A program made the translations under genes and the position numbers. Of a stretch of DNA of 64,000 bases, positions 52,491 through 60,326 are shown one piece after another. The notes beneath the pieces were generated by a model that was not told where the DNA came from, searched no databases, and was given only the letters and a program-made list of their open reading frames with translations. Source of the DNA: Azonexaceae bacterium s22 (GTDB lineage Bacteria; Pseudomonadota; Gammaproteobacteria; Burkholderiales; Rhodocyclaceae); the NCBI GenBank assembly GCA_016617495.1, contig WYCU01000005.1, positions 124,001 to 188,000 of the forward strand. The letters run 5' to 3'. Position 1 is the first letter of the stretch, and each line of letters opens with the position of its first letter.

Positions 52491-53825
52491 ATGACGGGAA
52501 TCGGGGGATTGGGGATGAGTTGTGTTGAGAATGCCGGGCCGGGCCACAAGCCAGCGACGGTCCGCTGGGCGTGCACCTTGCGCCGCATCGCCCTGACAGG
52601 GCTGGCCGTCGCCATTCTTGGTGGTTGTGCCTCCCTCGGGCCGCAGACCTTGCAGCAGTCGCGCCTGGAGTACAACGAGGCGGTCAAGACCACCACCGAG
52701 GAGCAGCTCCTGCTCAATATTGTCCGCCTGCGCTATACCGATACGCCGAGCAGCATGGCCGTTTCGGCGATTGCCGCGCAGTTCGAGCGTACGCACGGCG
52801 TCGGCCTGATGCCGTTTTTCACGGCCGCTGGCGGCGACATCAATCGCAGCTTTACGGCCATCCTGCCGCAGTTCCAGTACGGGGGGGCGGATCGGCCGAC
52901 GATCAGCCTCACGCCGCAGGACGACAACGAATTCACGCGCAAGCTGTTCACCCCGGTACCGCTGGAGGGCATCGTCTATCTGGTCAAGACCACCTGGCCG
53001 CTGGCCACGGTGTTCCGGCTGTATCTGGAAAACCTGAACTGGATTCCCAATGCCCAGACGGCCAGCGGTCCGACCCCCGGGGCCGCGCCGGAGTTCAGCG
53101 ATTTCCGGCGAGGCATCGAGGCCTTGCAGGTCCTGCAGGATCAGGGTCTTGTGGTCTTTGGCATGGCCGAGCGCTGGGAGCCGGTCGGGCCGGCCCTCGC
53201 GGCGCCACGGGTCAGCGCCGTCGATGTGCTGGAGGCGGCCAAGGCGGGTTACGAATATCGCAAGGCCGGCAACGGGAATTCGCTGCAATTGGCGCGCAAG
53301 GTGAGTTTCCCGGTGATGCGTATCAGCCCGGCGGCGGTGAATTCGCCGGAGTTTGCGCAGGTACGCCGCTTTTTCCGCCTCAAAGCCGGGCTGCAGGCGT
53401 ATGAAATCACCCAGGAGGGGCTGACGCCTTTCCCCGACGCTTATCCCGCGGAAGGCGTGGGTGTGCTCGATCTGGAAACGCGCTCGATGTTGCAGACGCT
53501 GTATTTCATTTCGCATGGGGTCGAGGTGCCATCGGCCCATCTGGAACTCGGCTTGGCGCGCAAAACGCTGGATGCTACCGGGCAGGCGTTCGACTGGGGG
53601 CAGATTACCGGCGGGCTGTTTGCGGTGCGCTACAAGGCTGGCGACGAGCGTCCGCAAAACGCGCGCGTGGCCGTGCCTTATCGCGGCTACTGGTTCTATA
53701 TCGACGAAAAGGATCAGGACACCAAGGCGACCTTTGCCTTGCTGGTGGAGTTGTCGCGGCTGGAGTTGGGCAGCGCGAAGAGCGGCATGAGCCCGGTGCT
53801 GACCTTGCCCATCGGCGCCCGTTAA
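52491..53825 (+). CDS. Large lipoprotein of unknown function
   Basis: 444 residues from ATG 52491 (a second ATG at 52515 is also possible). The signal anchor is unusually far from the start and ends in the lipobox AILGGCASL near residue 45. The body contains TTTEEQLLLNIVRLRYTDTPSSM, a stretch seen in other uncharacterised proteobacterial lipoproteins, and RVAVPYRGYWFYIDEKDQDT near the end. No enzyme motif is recognised. It stands 158 bp from the GT4 gene and is convergent with the next gene. Confidence 0.75.
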   Translation: MTGIGGLGMSCVENAGPGHKPATVRWACTLRRIALTGLAVAILGGCASLGPQTLQQSRLEYNEAVKTTTEEQLLLNIVRLRYTDTPSSMAVSAIAAQFERTHGVGLMPFFTAAGGDINRSFTAILPQFQYGGADRPTISLTPQDDNEFTRKLFTPVPLEGIVYLVKTTWPLATVFRLYLENLNWIPNAQTASGPTPGAAPEFSDFRRGIEALQVLQDQGLVVFGMAERWEPVGPALAAPRVSAVDVLEAAKAGYEYRKAGNGNSLQLARKVSFPVMRISPAAVNSPEFAQVRRFFRLKAGLQAYEITQEGLTPFPDAYPAEGVGVLDLETRSMLQTLYFISHGVEVPSAHLELGLARKTLDATGQAFDWGQITGGLFAVRYKAGDERPQNARVAVPYRGYWFYIDEKDQDTKATFALLVELSRLELGSAKSGMSPVLTLPIGAR

Positions 53826-53838
53826 GGCGCGGTGCGGC

Positions 53839-54096
53839 TCAGGATTCGGGCGGCGGGCGTAATCCGGGCAGCCGCTTGCGCAGGCCGAGTACGAGGGTGA
53901 GCCATCCCGCAAGGCATGGCAGGCCGACCACCAGGCCGTAAAAGAGGCTGTTGTCGCCGGGCCAGCGATTTGGGTCTATCCCGGCATGCTCCAGCAGGGT
54001 GCCGATCAGGCCGAACACGCCAGCGCCGACGAGCAGCGAAATGCCGCAAACGATCAGCAGCCAGGCGCCGATCAGGATGACGGCACGCCCGCGCAT
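53839..54096 (-). CDS. Small two-helix membrane protein
   Basis: 85 residues with two hydrophobic helices (about 5-32 and 52-70) joined by a polar loop containing DPNRWPGDNSLFYG. No family is recognised. It is the last gene of the minus-strand run after gloA, 10 bp downstream of it, which supports expression. Confidence 0.6.
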   Translation of the reverse strand: MRGRAVILIGAWLLIVCGISLLVGAGVFGLIGTLLEHAGIDPNRWPGDNSLFYGLVVGLPCLAGWLTLVLGLRKRLPGLRPPPES

Positions 54097-54106
54097 CGCA
54101 CGGCGC

Positions 54107-54490
54107 TCAGGCGCGCTGGATGAGTTCGATCTTGTAGCCGTCCGGGTCTTCGACGAAGGCGATGATCGTCGTGCCGTGCTTCATCGGCCCGGCCTCGCGC
54201 ACGACCTTGCCGCCGCGGCGCTTGATTTCAGCACAGGCCGCCGCCGCATCGGGAACCGCCAGCGCCACGTGGCCGTAGCCGTTGCCGAGGTCGTAATGGG
54301 CGGTATCCCAGTTGTGCGTCAGTTCCAGCACGGCGCCTTCGCTCTCCGGGCCGTAGCCGACGAAAGCCAGCGTGAAGCGGCCTTCCGGGTAATCCTGGCG
54401 ACGCAGTAGCTGCATGCCGAGGATTTCGGTGTAGAAGGCGATGGATTGGTCGAGATCGCCGACGCGGATCATGGTGTGAAGAATGCGCAT
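54107..54490 (-). CDS. gloA: Lactoylglutathione lyase (glyoxalase I)
   Basis: Converts the methylglyoxal-glutathione hemithioacetal to S-lactoylglutathione. The 127-residue product shows [19 protein letters not shown] (metal His), LELTHNWDT (Glu), GYGHVALAV (His) and [14 protein letters not shown] (Glu), the four Ni/Zn ligands of GloA. Length is as expected. It follows the M48 peptidase gene closely. Confidence 0.96.
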   Translation of the reverse strand: MRILHTMIRVGDLDQSIAFYTEILGMQLLRRQDYPEGRFTLAFVGYGPESEGAVLELTHNWDTAHYDLGNGYGHVALAVPDAAAACAEIKRRGGKVVREAGPMKHGTTIIAFVEDPDGYKIELIQRA

Positions 54491-54504
54491 GGGGTGTCCT
54501 TGAG

Positions 54505-55227
54505 TCAGAGTTGGGGCAGATGGCGCCCGAGTTCGCGCAGGGCATGACGCTGCGCGCGCCAGTCCGGGCAGAGTTGTTCGACGACAGACCAGAATCGCGG
54601 GCTGTGGTTCATTTCGCGCAGGTGGGCCAGTTCATGGCAGACCACGTAGTCCACGATGGCGAGCGGCAGGAAAACCAGCCGCCAGTTGAGCGCGATACCG
54701 CCGCGGGCGCTGCAACTGCCCCAGCGCGTGCGCGCCGAGGAGAGGCGCAGGGGCGGCGGGGTGACGCCGAGCCGTGGCGCATGGTGCGCAAGGCGATTTG
54801 CGAAAACCTGGCGGGCATGTTCGCGCAACGCGATTTTGAGCACTTTTTCGGGGTCGACCGCGACATTTACGGCCAGATGTAGCGTGGCACCCTCGATGTG
54901 CCAGCCATTGCGGGTGGCGGGGCGCAAGGCCAGTGTCAGCGGCTCCCCGAAGACCTGCAGCGTGTCGCCGTGGCGTGCGGTGAGTTGGGGTGGGGGCGGG
55001 CGTTCCCGCCAGGTGGCGAGCTTGTCGAGTACCCAGGCGCCGTGCTGGCGGATCAGGGTTTCGATGTCGCCGATGCGGGCCTGGGTGGGCGCGCCGACGG
55101 TCAGGCCGCGGTGATCCACGGCCAGCCCGATGGTGCGCCGCCGACTGCGCCGCAAACGGTAGGCGACGGCTTGTCCGTCGAGGACGATTTCGCGCGCTGC
55201 AGCGGCCTCAGTGGGCTTTCGCGGCAT
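54505..55227 (-). CDS. YgjP/DUF45-type M48 metallopeptidase
   Basis: 240-residue zinc peptidase-like protein. The zinc motif is [15 protein letters not shown] (HExxH and downstream His), preceded by [19 protein letters not shown], characteristic of the YgjP/UTP-pyrophosphatase-associated family. Its start overlaps the plsC end by 20 bp. Codons for residues about 120-133 ([13 protein letters not shown]) coincide with repeat copy R7, in a frame that reads acceptably for the family. Confidence 0.9.
   Translation of the reverse strand: MPRKPTEAAAAREIVLDGQAVAYRLRRSRRRTIGLAVDHRGLTVGAPTQARIGDIETLIRQHGAWVLDKLATWRERPPPPQLTARHGDTLQVFGEPLTLALRPATRNGWHIEGATLHLAVNVAVDPEKVLKIALREHARQVFANRLAHHAPRLGVTPPPLRLSSARTRWGSCSARGGIALNWRLVFLPLAIVDYVVCHELAHLREMNHSPRFWSVVEQLCPDWRAQRHALRELGRHLPQL
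54831..54868 (+). repeat. Dispersed repeat, copy R7 (inside M48 peptidase gene)
   Basis: CGATTTTGAGCAC, a T5 tract, then CGGGGTCGACCGCGACATTT. It agrees with the R3 consensus at 33 of 38 positions, including both T tracts 10 bp apart, although it is entirely within coding sequence of the opposite strand. Confidence 0.8.
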
Positions 55228-55957
55228 CCCGGTAGCGGTGCGGTGAAATCTTGCGCATTTCGGCTTCGATCCACTTTTCCGCGCGTTCGTTGACTTCGGC
55301 TTCGGTCAGGCCGGCCGCGTCGAACGCCGGGCCGATGCTGACGGTGACGGTGCCCGGGGTCTTGAGGAAGGCCTGACGGGGCCACAGTTCGCCGGCATCG
55401 TGCGCCACCGGTACGACCTTGCAGCCGACGTGGGTGGCCAGATAGGCGCCGCCAACCTTGTAGCGCTTCGTGTGCCCCGGCGCCACGCGCGTGCCTTCCG
55501 GGAAGACGATGACGTAGTAGCCGTTCTTCAGGCGTTCGCGGCCCTGTACGACCACCTGGTCGAGCGCCTTGTTGCCCGCCGCGCGGTCGATGGAGATCAT
55601 TTTCATCGCGCCCAGCCCCCAGCCGATGAAGGGCACGCGCAGCAGTTCCTTCTTGAGTACGAAGACGCAATAGGCACCGGGCGGCACACAGTCCTGCAGG
55701 AACAGGGTTTCCCAGGCCGACTGGTGTTTGGAGAGAATGACGCAGGCTTCCTTGGGCATGTTTTCCAGCCCGACGAAGTTCGGGCGGATGCCCAGCAGGT
55801 GCACGACACCCCACTGGATGCCCAGGCGCCAGAATTTACCCAGGTGGTAGCCCCACTTGCCCCGCAGCAGGAGTGCACCGGCAATCTGGATCGGTGCAGC
55901 GAACAGCGTCCAGAGCGCGGCCTGGATCACAAAGGCGGTCGAGCGCAGTACTCTCAT
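55208..55957 (-). CDS. plsC: 1-acyl-sn-glycerol-3-phosphate acyltransferase
   Basis: Adds the second acyl chain to lysophosphatidic acid. The 249-residue product has the catalytic block ILSKHQSAWETLFLQ (H-x4-E, a known variant of HX4D), the substrate-binding VFPEGTRVAPGH and an N-terminal hydrophobic segment. Its ATG overlaps the gmhB stop. The glyQS-gmhB-plsC order is common in betaproteobacteria. Confidence 0.94.
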   Translation of the reverse strand: MRVLRSTAFVIQAALWTLFAAPIQIAGALLLRGKWGYHLGKFWRLGIQWGVVHLLGIRPNFVGLENMPKEACVILSKHQSAWETLFLQDCVPPGAYCVFVLKKELLRVPFIGWGLGAMKMISIDRAAGNKALDQVVVQGRERLKNGYYVIVFPEGTRVAPGHTKRYKVGGAYLATHVGCKVVPVAHDAGELWPRQAFLKTPGTVTVSIGPAFDAAGLTEAEVNERAEKWIEAEMRKISPHRYRDAAKAH

Positions 55958-56505
55958 TTTTTTCGGATGCCCAGAATGTGGTCTACCGCCGCTGCGAGAT
56001 CGGCGAATTCAAGCGTGCCGTCGGGCAGCCCGCCCTCGGTCTTGGTTTTCTCGCCCTTGCCGGTGCGCACCAGCATGGGCAGGCAGCCGGACTTGGCGCC
56101 GGCCTGCAGGTCGCGCAGCGAATCGCCAATGGCCGGTACGCCGTTGAGATCGGCGTTGAGCGTCTGGGCGATGCGCTTGAACATGCCGGGCTTGGGTTTG
56201 CGGCAATCGCAATCCGAATCGGCGGTGTGCGGGCAGTAAAAGATCGCGTCGATGCGCCCGCCGACCGCGAAGACCGCCTTGTGCATCTTTTCGTGGATGC
56301 TGTTGAGCGTGTCCATGTCGAACAGTCCGCGGCCGATGCCGGACTGGTTGGTCGCCACGACCACTCGGAAACCGTTCTGATTGAGCCGGGCGATGGCTTC
56401 GAGGCTGCCGGGAATCGGCTTCCACTCCGCCGGGCTCTTGATGAACTGGGCGGAGTCGAAGTTGATGACACCGTCGCGGTCGAGGATGACGAGCTTGGTC
56501 GGCAT
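55954..56505 (-). CDS. gmhB: D-glycero-beta-D-manno-heptose-1,7-bisphosphate 7-phosphatase
   Basis: 183-residue HAD phosphatase of LPS heptose synthesis. Motifs: LVILDRDGVINFDS with the nucleophile, VVATNQSGIGRGLF, the zinc-loop FYCPHTADSDCDCRKP with four cysteine/histidine ligands, KPGMFKRIAQ and PAIGDSLRDLQAG. It lies 13 bp after glyS. Confidence 0.96.
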   Translation of the reverse strand: MPTKLVILDRDGVINFDSAQFIKSPAEWKPIPGSLEAIARLNQNGFRVVVATNQSGIGRGLFDMDTLNSIHEKMHKAVFAVGGRIDAIFYCPHTADSDCDCRKPKPGMFKRIAQTLNADLNGVPAIGDSLRDLQAGAKSGCLPMLVRTGKGEKTKTEGGLPDGTLEFADLAAAVDHILGIRKK

Positions 56506-56518
56506 GGCGCGCTACCGG

Positions 56519-58633
56519 TCAGGCGGAAAGCCGGGAAAGATCGGCCACGCGGTTCATCGCCGCATGCAGCTTGGCCAGCAAGCCCAGACGGTTGGCGCGC
56601 AGGGCCGGGTCTTCGGCATTGACCATGACGTCGTCGAAGAAGGCGTCGACCGGCACGCGCAGCTTGGCCAGCGCGGTCAGCGATTCGGTGTAGTCGCCGG
56701 TATCGAAGGCGGCGTCCGCTTGCGGCACGACATCGACCAACGCATCGTGCAGGGCGATCTCGGCGGCTTCCTTGAGCAGTGCGTTGTCCACCACCGCTTC
56801 GACCGGGTTTTCCACCTTCTTGAGGATGTTGCCGACACGCTTGTTGGCGGCGGCCAGCGCGGCAGCTTCCGGCAGCGCGGAGAAAGCGCGCACGGCGGCG
56901 AGGCGCTTGGGAATGTCGCCCAGGCGCTGCGGACGCTGGCTGACGACGGCGTCGACTTCCTGCGTCGAATAGCCCTGATCGCGCAGGTTGCCGGCCAGGC
57001 GTTCGTAGATGAAGTCGGCCAGCGCGATTTCGGCCGGCTTGAAGCCGTCGACCGCGGCAAATGCACCGCTGGCCACATTCAGCAGCTCACCCAGCGGCAG
57101 ATCGAGGTTGCCTTCGGCGAGCATGCGGATCACGCCCAGCGCATGGCGGCGCAGCGCAAAGGGGTCTTTGTCACCGGTCGGGATCTGGCCGATGCCGAAC
57201 ATGCCGACCAGGGTTTCCAGCTTGTCGGCCAGCGCAACGACGGTGCCCACCTTGCCACGCGGCAGGCTGTCGCCGGCGAAGCGCGGCTTGTAGTGGTCTT
57301 CGATGGCGTCGGCAACGTCGGCATTCAGGCCGTCGTGCTGGGCGTAGTAGCGGCCCATGATGCCTTGCAGTTCGGGGAATTCGCCGACCATGTCGGTCAG
57401 CAGATCGGCCTTGGCCAGCACGGCAGCCTGTTCGGCGTGCAGCGCCAGGGCTTCACCGCCCAATTCTTGGCCGATGGCGCGGGCAATCGCTGCCACGCGC
57501 TGCATGCGCTCACCTTGCGTGCCCAGCTTGTTGTGATAAACCACCTTGGCCAGACCGGCGACGCGCGATTCCAGCGACTTCTTGCGATCCTGGTCAAAGA
57601 AGAACTTGGCATCGGCCAGACGCGGGCGCACGACGCGCTCGTTGCCGCCGATCACGGCGCTCGGGTCTTCCGGACGGATGTTGCTGACGACGAGGAACTT
57701 GTTGGTCAGCTTGCCGGCTGCGTCGAGCAGCGGGAAATACTTCTGGTTGGCCTTCATGGTCAGAATCAGGCATTCCTGCGGTACGGCGAGGAATTCTTCT
57801 TCGAACTGACCGATCAGCACATTCGGACGCTCGACCAGTGCGGTCACTTCATCAAGCAGGGCCTCGTCTTCAATCGGCTTGAGGTTCGCACCGGCCTGTG
57901 CGGCAGCAGCAGCCAGCTGGCGGGCGATTTCATCGCGGCGTTCGGCAAAGGAGGCGATGACCGAGCCGTCCTTGCGCAGTGTTGCAGCGTAGCTGTCGGC
58001 ATCGGCGATCACCACCGGATCGACGGCGGCTTCAAAACGGTGCCCCTTGGTGGCCTTGCCGGAAGTCAGGCCGAGCACGGAAACCGGCACCACGTCGCTG
58101 CCATGCAGCGCCACCAGCGCATGCGCCGGGCGCACGAAATTGACGGTGTTCCAGCCATCGGCGAGCTGGTAGGTCATGACCTTGGGGATCGGCAGCGCGG
58201 CGAGCGCGGCTTCGACGGCCTTTTGCAGGCCTTCTGCCAGCGTCGCGCCCTTGGCCAGGCTGTCGTAGAAGAGGATGTCCGCCTTGCCGTCGTTTTCGCG
58301 GCGCAGGCCGGCAACGCAGGAGGCATCGGCACCGAGGGCGCCCAGCTTTTTCAACAGTGCCGGCGTGGCATTGCCGTTGGCGTCGAGGCCGACGGCCACC
58401 GGCATCAGCTTCTGCACCACCGGCTTGTCGGCAGCGACCGCCAGGACGTCGGTGATGTGCGCAGCGAGGCGGCGCGGCGAAGCGTAAGCGGTAATTGTCG
58501 CGGTCGACGGCGCCAGACCGGCATTTTTCAGGGAATTGGCGAGCGCGGCGGCAAAGGCCTCACCCAGCTTCTTCAGCGCCTTGGGCGGCAGTTCTTCGAC
58601 GAAGAGTTCAACGAGCAGATTCTTGGACGACAT
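56519..58633 (-). CDS. glyS: Glycyl-tRNA synthetase beta subunit
   Basis: 704 residues from ATG 58633 (MSSKNLLVELFVEELPPKAL), the size of bacterial GlyS. It binds tRNA-Gly and completes the alpha2beta2 enzyme with GlyQ. The frame is open 63 codons further upstream into glyQ but without homology. LTMKANQKYFPLLDAAG and GDKDPFALRRHALGVIRM are typical. Codons 42-47 include the core of repeat copy R8, just before the conserved SPRRLAAH; E. coli GlyS is two residues shorter here. Confidence 0.96.
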   Translation of the reverse strand: MSSKNLLVELFVEELPPKALKKLGEAFAAALANSLKNAGLAPSTATITAYASPRRLAAHITDVLAVAADKPVVQKLMPVAVGLDANGNATPALLKKLGALGADASCVAGLRRENDGKADILFYDSLAKGATLAEGLQKAVEAALAALPIPKVMTYQLADGWNTVNFVRPAHALVALHGSDVVPVSVLGLTSGKATKGHRFEAAVDPVVIADADSYAATLRKDGSVIASFAERRDEIARQLAAAAAQAGANLKPIEDEALLDEVTALVERPNVLIGQFEEEFLAVPQECLILTMKANQKYFPLLDAAGKLTNKFLVVSNIRPEDPSAVIGGNERVVRPRLADAKFFFDQDRKKSLESRVAGLAKVVYHNKLGTQGERMQRVAAIARAIGQELGGEALALHAEQAAVLAKADLLTDMVGEFPELQGIMGRYYAQHDGLNADVADAIEDHYKPRFAGDSLPRGKVGTVVALADKLETLVGMFGIGQIPTGDKDPFALRRHALGVIRMLAEGNLDLPLGELLNVASGAFAAVDGFKPAEIALADFIYERLAGNLRDQGYSTQEVDAVVSQRPQRLGDIPKRLAAVRAFSALPEAAALAAANKRVGNILKKVENPVEAVVDNALLKEAAEIALHDALVDVVPQADAAFDTGDYTESLTALAKLRVPVDAFFDDVMVNAEDPALRANRLGLLAKLHAAMNRVADLSRLSA
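58493..58508 (-). repeat. Core of dispersed repeat, copy R8 (inside glyS)
   Basis: Plus-strand AATTGTCGCGGTCGAC is a perfect match to the 16-bp core. The phased A tracts are missing: coding sequence takes their place, with only one short T5 20 bp on. It coincides with a two-residue length difference from E. coli GlyS. Confidence 0.6.
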
Positions 58634-58634
58634 A

Positions 58635-59579
58635 TCAGGCAGCTTTCTTGGCGTTCTGTTCTTCGAGCTTGGCCAGCACGTCGTTGGCCCATTCGCGCGG
58701 GGCCATCGGGAAGCCAAGGCGGGCGCGGGAGTCGAGGTAGGCTTGGGCGACGGCTCGGGCGAGGTTGCGGATGCGGCCAATGTAGGCGGCACGCTCGGTG
58801 ACGGAAATCGCGCCACGCGCATCGAGCAGGTTGAAGGTGTGCGCAGCCTTGAGCACTTGCTCGTAGGCCGGCAGCGCCAGTTGCGCGCCCATCAGGTGCT
58901 GCGCCTGCTTTTCATGGGCACCGAAGGCGTGGAACAGGAACTCGGCGTCGGAGTGCTCGAAGTTGTAGGTCGATTGCTCGACTTCGTTCTGGTGGTAGAC
59001 GTCGCCGTAGGTCAGCCCTTCCGTCCAGGTCAGGTCATAGACGTTTTCAACGCCTTGCAGGTACATGGCGAGGCGTTCCAGACCGTAGGTGATTTCGCCG
59101 GTGATCGGCTTGCAGTCGATACCGCCGACTTGCTGGAAATAGGTAAATTGCGTGACTTCCATGCCGTTCATCCAGACTTCCCAGCCCAGACCCCAGGCGC
59201 CCAGCGTCGGGTTTTCCCAGTCGTCTTCGACGAAACGCACGTCGTTTTTCTTGAGATCGAAACCGAGGGCCTCCAGCGAGCCGAGGTAGAGCTCCAGGAT
59301 GTTGTCCGGCGCCGGCTTCAAGACCACCTGATACTGGTAGTAGTGCTGCATGCGGTTCGGGTTTTCGCCGTAGCGGCCATCCTTGGGGCGGCGCGAAGGC
59401 TGCACGTAGGCGGCTTTCCACGGCTCGGGACCGATGGCGCGCAGGAAGGTGGCGGTGTGGCTGGTGCCAGCGCCGACTTCCATGTCGTACGGCTGCAGCA
59501 GGGCGCAACCCTGTTTATCCCAGTATTCCTGCAAGCGCAGGATGATCTCTTGAAACGTTGGCTTCTTGCTGGTGCTCAT
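58635..59579 (-). CDS. glyQ: Glycyl-tRNA synthetase alpha subunit
   Basis: 314 residues from ATG 59579 ([12 protein letters not shown]). Catalytic class II subunit: it activates glycine. Motifs include [38 protein letters not shown], and [12 protein letters not shown]. The stop lies one base before the glyS start. First gene of the minus-strand run to gloA; divergent from the TetR gene over about 130 bp. Confidence 0.97.
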   Translation of the reverse strand: MSTSKKPTFQEIILRLQEYWDKQGCALLQPYDMEVGAGTSHTATFLRAIGPEPWKAAYVQPSRRPKDGRYGENPNRMQHYYQYQVVLKPAPDNILELYLGSLEALGFDLKKNDVRFVEDDWENPTLGAWGLGWEVWMNGMEVTQFTYFQQVGGIDCKPITGEITYGLERLAMYLQGVENVYDLTWTEGLTYGDVYHQNEVEQSTYNFEHSDAEFLFHAFGAHEKQAQHLMGAQLALPAYEQVLKAAHTFNLLDARGAISVTERAAYIGRIRNLARAVAQAYLDSRARLGFPMAPREWANDVLAKLEEQNAKKAA

Positions 59580-59664
59580 CGGACGCACTCGAAAATACGG
59601 AAAGCCTTCGATTTTACTTGCTTTTTCCGGGTGTGGTCAGGTTCTCGCCGCGCTTGAAAATTAG

Positions 59665-59694
59665 TGAACGTCGTTCAATAATAAACGTCGTTAC
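59665..59694 (+). promoter_or_regulatory. Tandem palindromic operator for TetR
   Basis: TGAACG-T-CGTTCA (59665-59677) is a perfect 6-bp inverted repeat; 17 bp further TAAACG-T-CGTTAC (59682-59694) repeats the same design with mismatches. They lie 18 bp upstream of the TetR start, in the glyQ-tetR intergenic region, as expected for an autoregulated repressor with two dimers. Confidence 0.65.
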
Positions 59695-59711
59695 TATTTA
59701 TGGGGGCGCTC

Positions 59712-60326
59712 ATGTCAAAAACCGATGCCGGCGATCCCGGTCGCCGCGAACGCAAGCGTCAGCAGCAGCTGGATCACCTCGCCGATACGGCCTGGGCGCT
59801 GTTCGAGTCCGAAGGTTTCGCGGCGGTGACGATGGAGCGTATCGCCGAAGTGGCGGATGTCTCCAAGGTCACCTTGTACCGGCATTTCCCGGTCAAGGAG
59901 GCGCTGCTCGGGCATCGTTTCCACAGCGAGCTGCGGCTGGCCTGGCCGGCGATTCAGGACGAACTGGCCCGGCTGCCGGCCGGGCGGGCGCGGCTGGCGC
60001 GTTTTCTTGAACTGCAGGCGACATGGTGCGAAGGCCGGCGCGCCTACTTGCTGCCCTATGTCCATTACCGCATGACCGACACGCGGTTGCCCGGCGAAGG
60101 GCGCGAGCGCAGCGGCATGGATCGCATCTTTGCGGGGTTGATCGCGCAGGGCCAGGCCATCGGGGAGTTTCGCAGCGATCTGCCGCTGCCGGTTTTGGTC
60201 ATGCACGTCCAGTTCGCCCATCTGGGCACCTTGTTGCGCTGGTTGACCGAGGACGGTTTGGTGTTGCGCGAGGCGCTGGCACGCATGCTCGATCTGCTGG
60301 TCGGCGGCATGGGGAGGCAGGCATGA
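59712..60326 (+). CDS. TetR-family transcriptional regulator
   Basis: 204 residues from ATG 59712, with GGGGG as ribosome site. The helix-turn-helix region is AWALFESEGFAAVTMERIAEVADVSKVTLYRHF in two parts, the recognition helix VSKVTLYRHF. The C-terminal ligand domain is unclassified. It is translationally coupled (ATGA) to the dikinase gene that follows, and is probably its repressor through the palindromes upstream. Confidence 0.92.
   Translation: MSKTDAGDPGRRERKRQQQLDHLADTAWALFESEGFAAVTMERIAEVADVSKVTLYRHFPVKEALLGHRFHSELRLAWPAIQDELARLPAGRARLARFLELQATWCEGRRAYLLPYVHYRMTDTRLPGEGRERSGMDRIFAGLIAQGQAIGEFRSDLPLPVLVMHVQFAHLGTLLRWLTEDGLVLREALARMLDLLVGGMGRQA

Noticed and set aside
56381-58801. 806-codon plus-strand open frame opposite glyS
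   Set aside because: Antisense shadow of glyS with His/Gln/Gly-rich composition and no recognisable domain.
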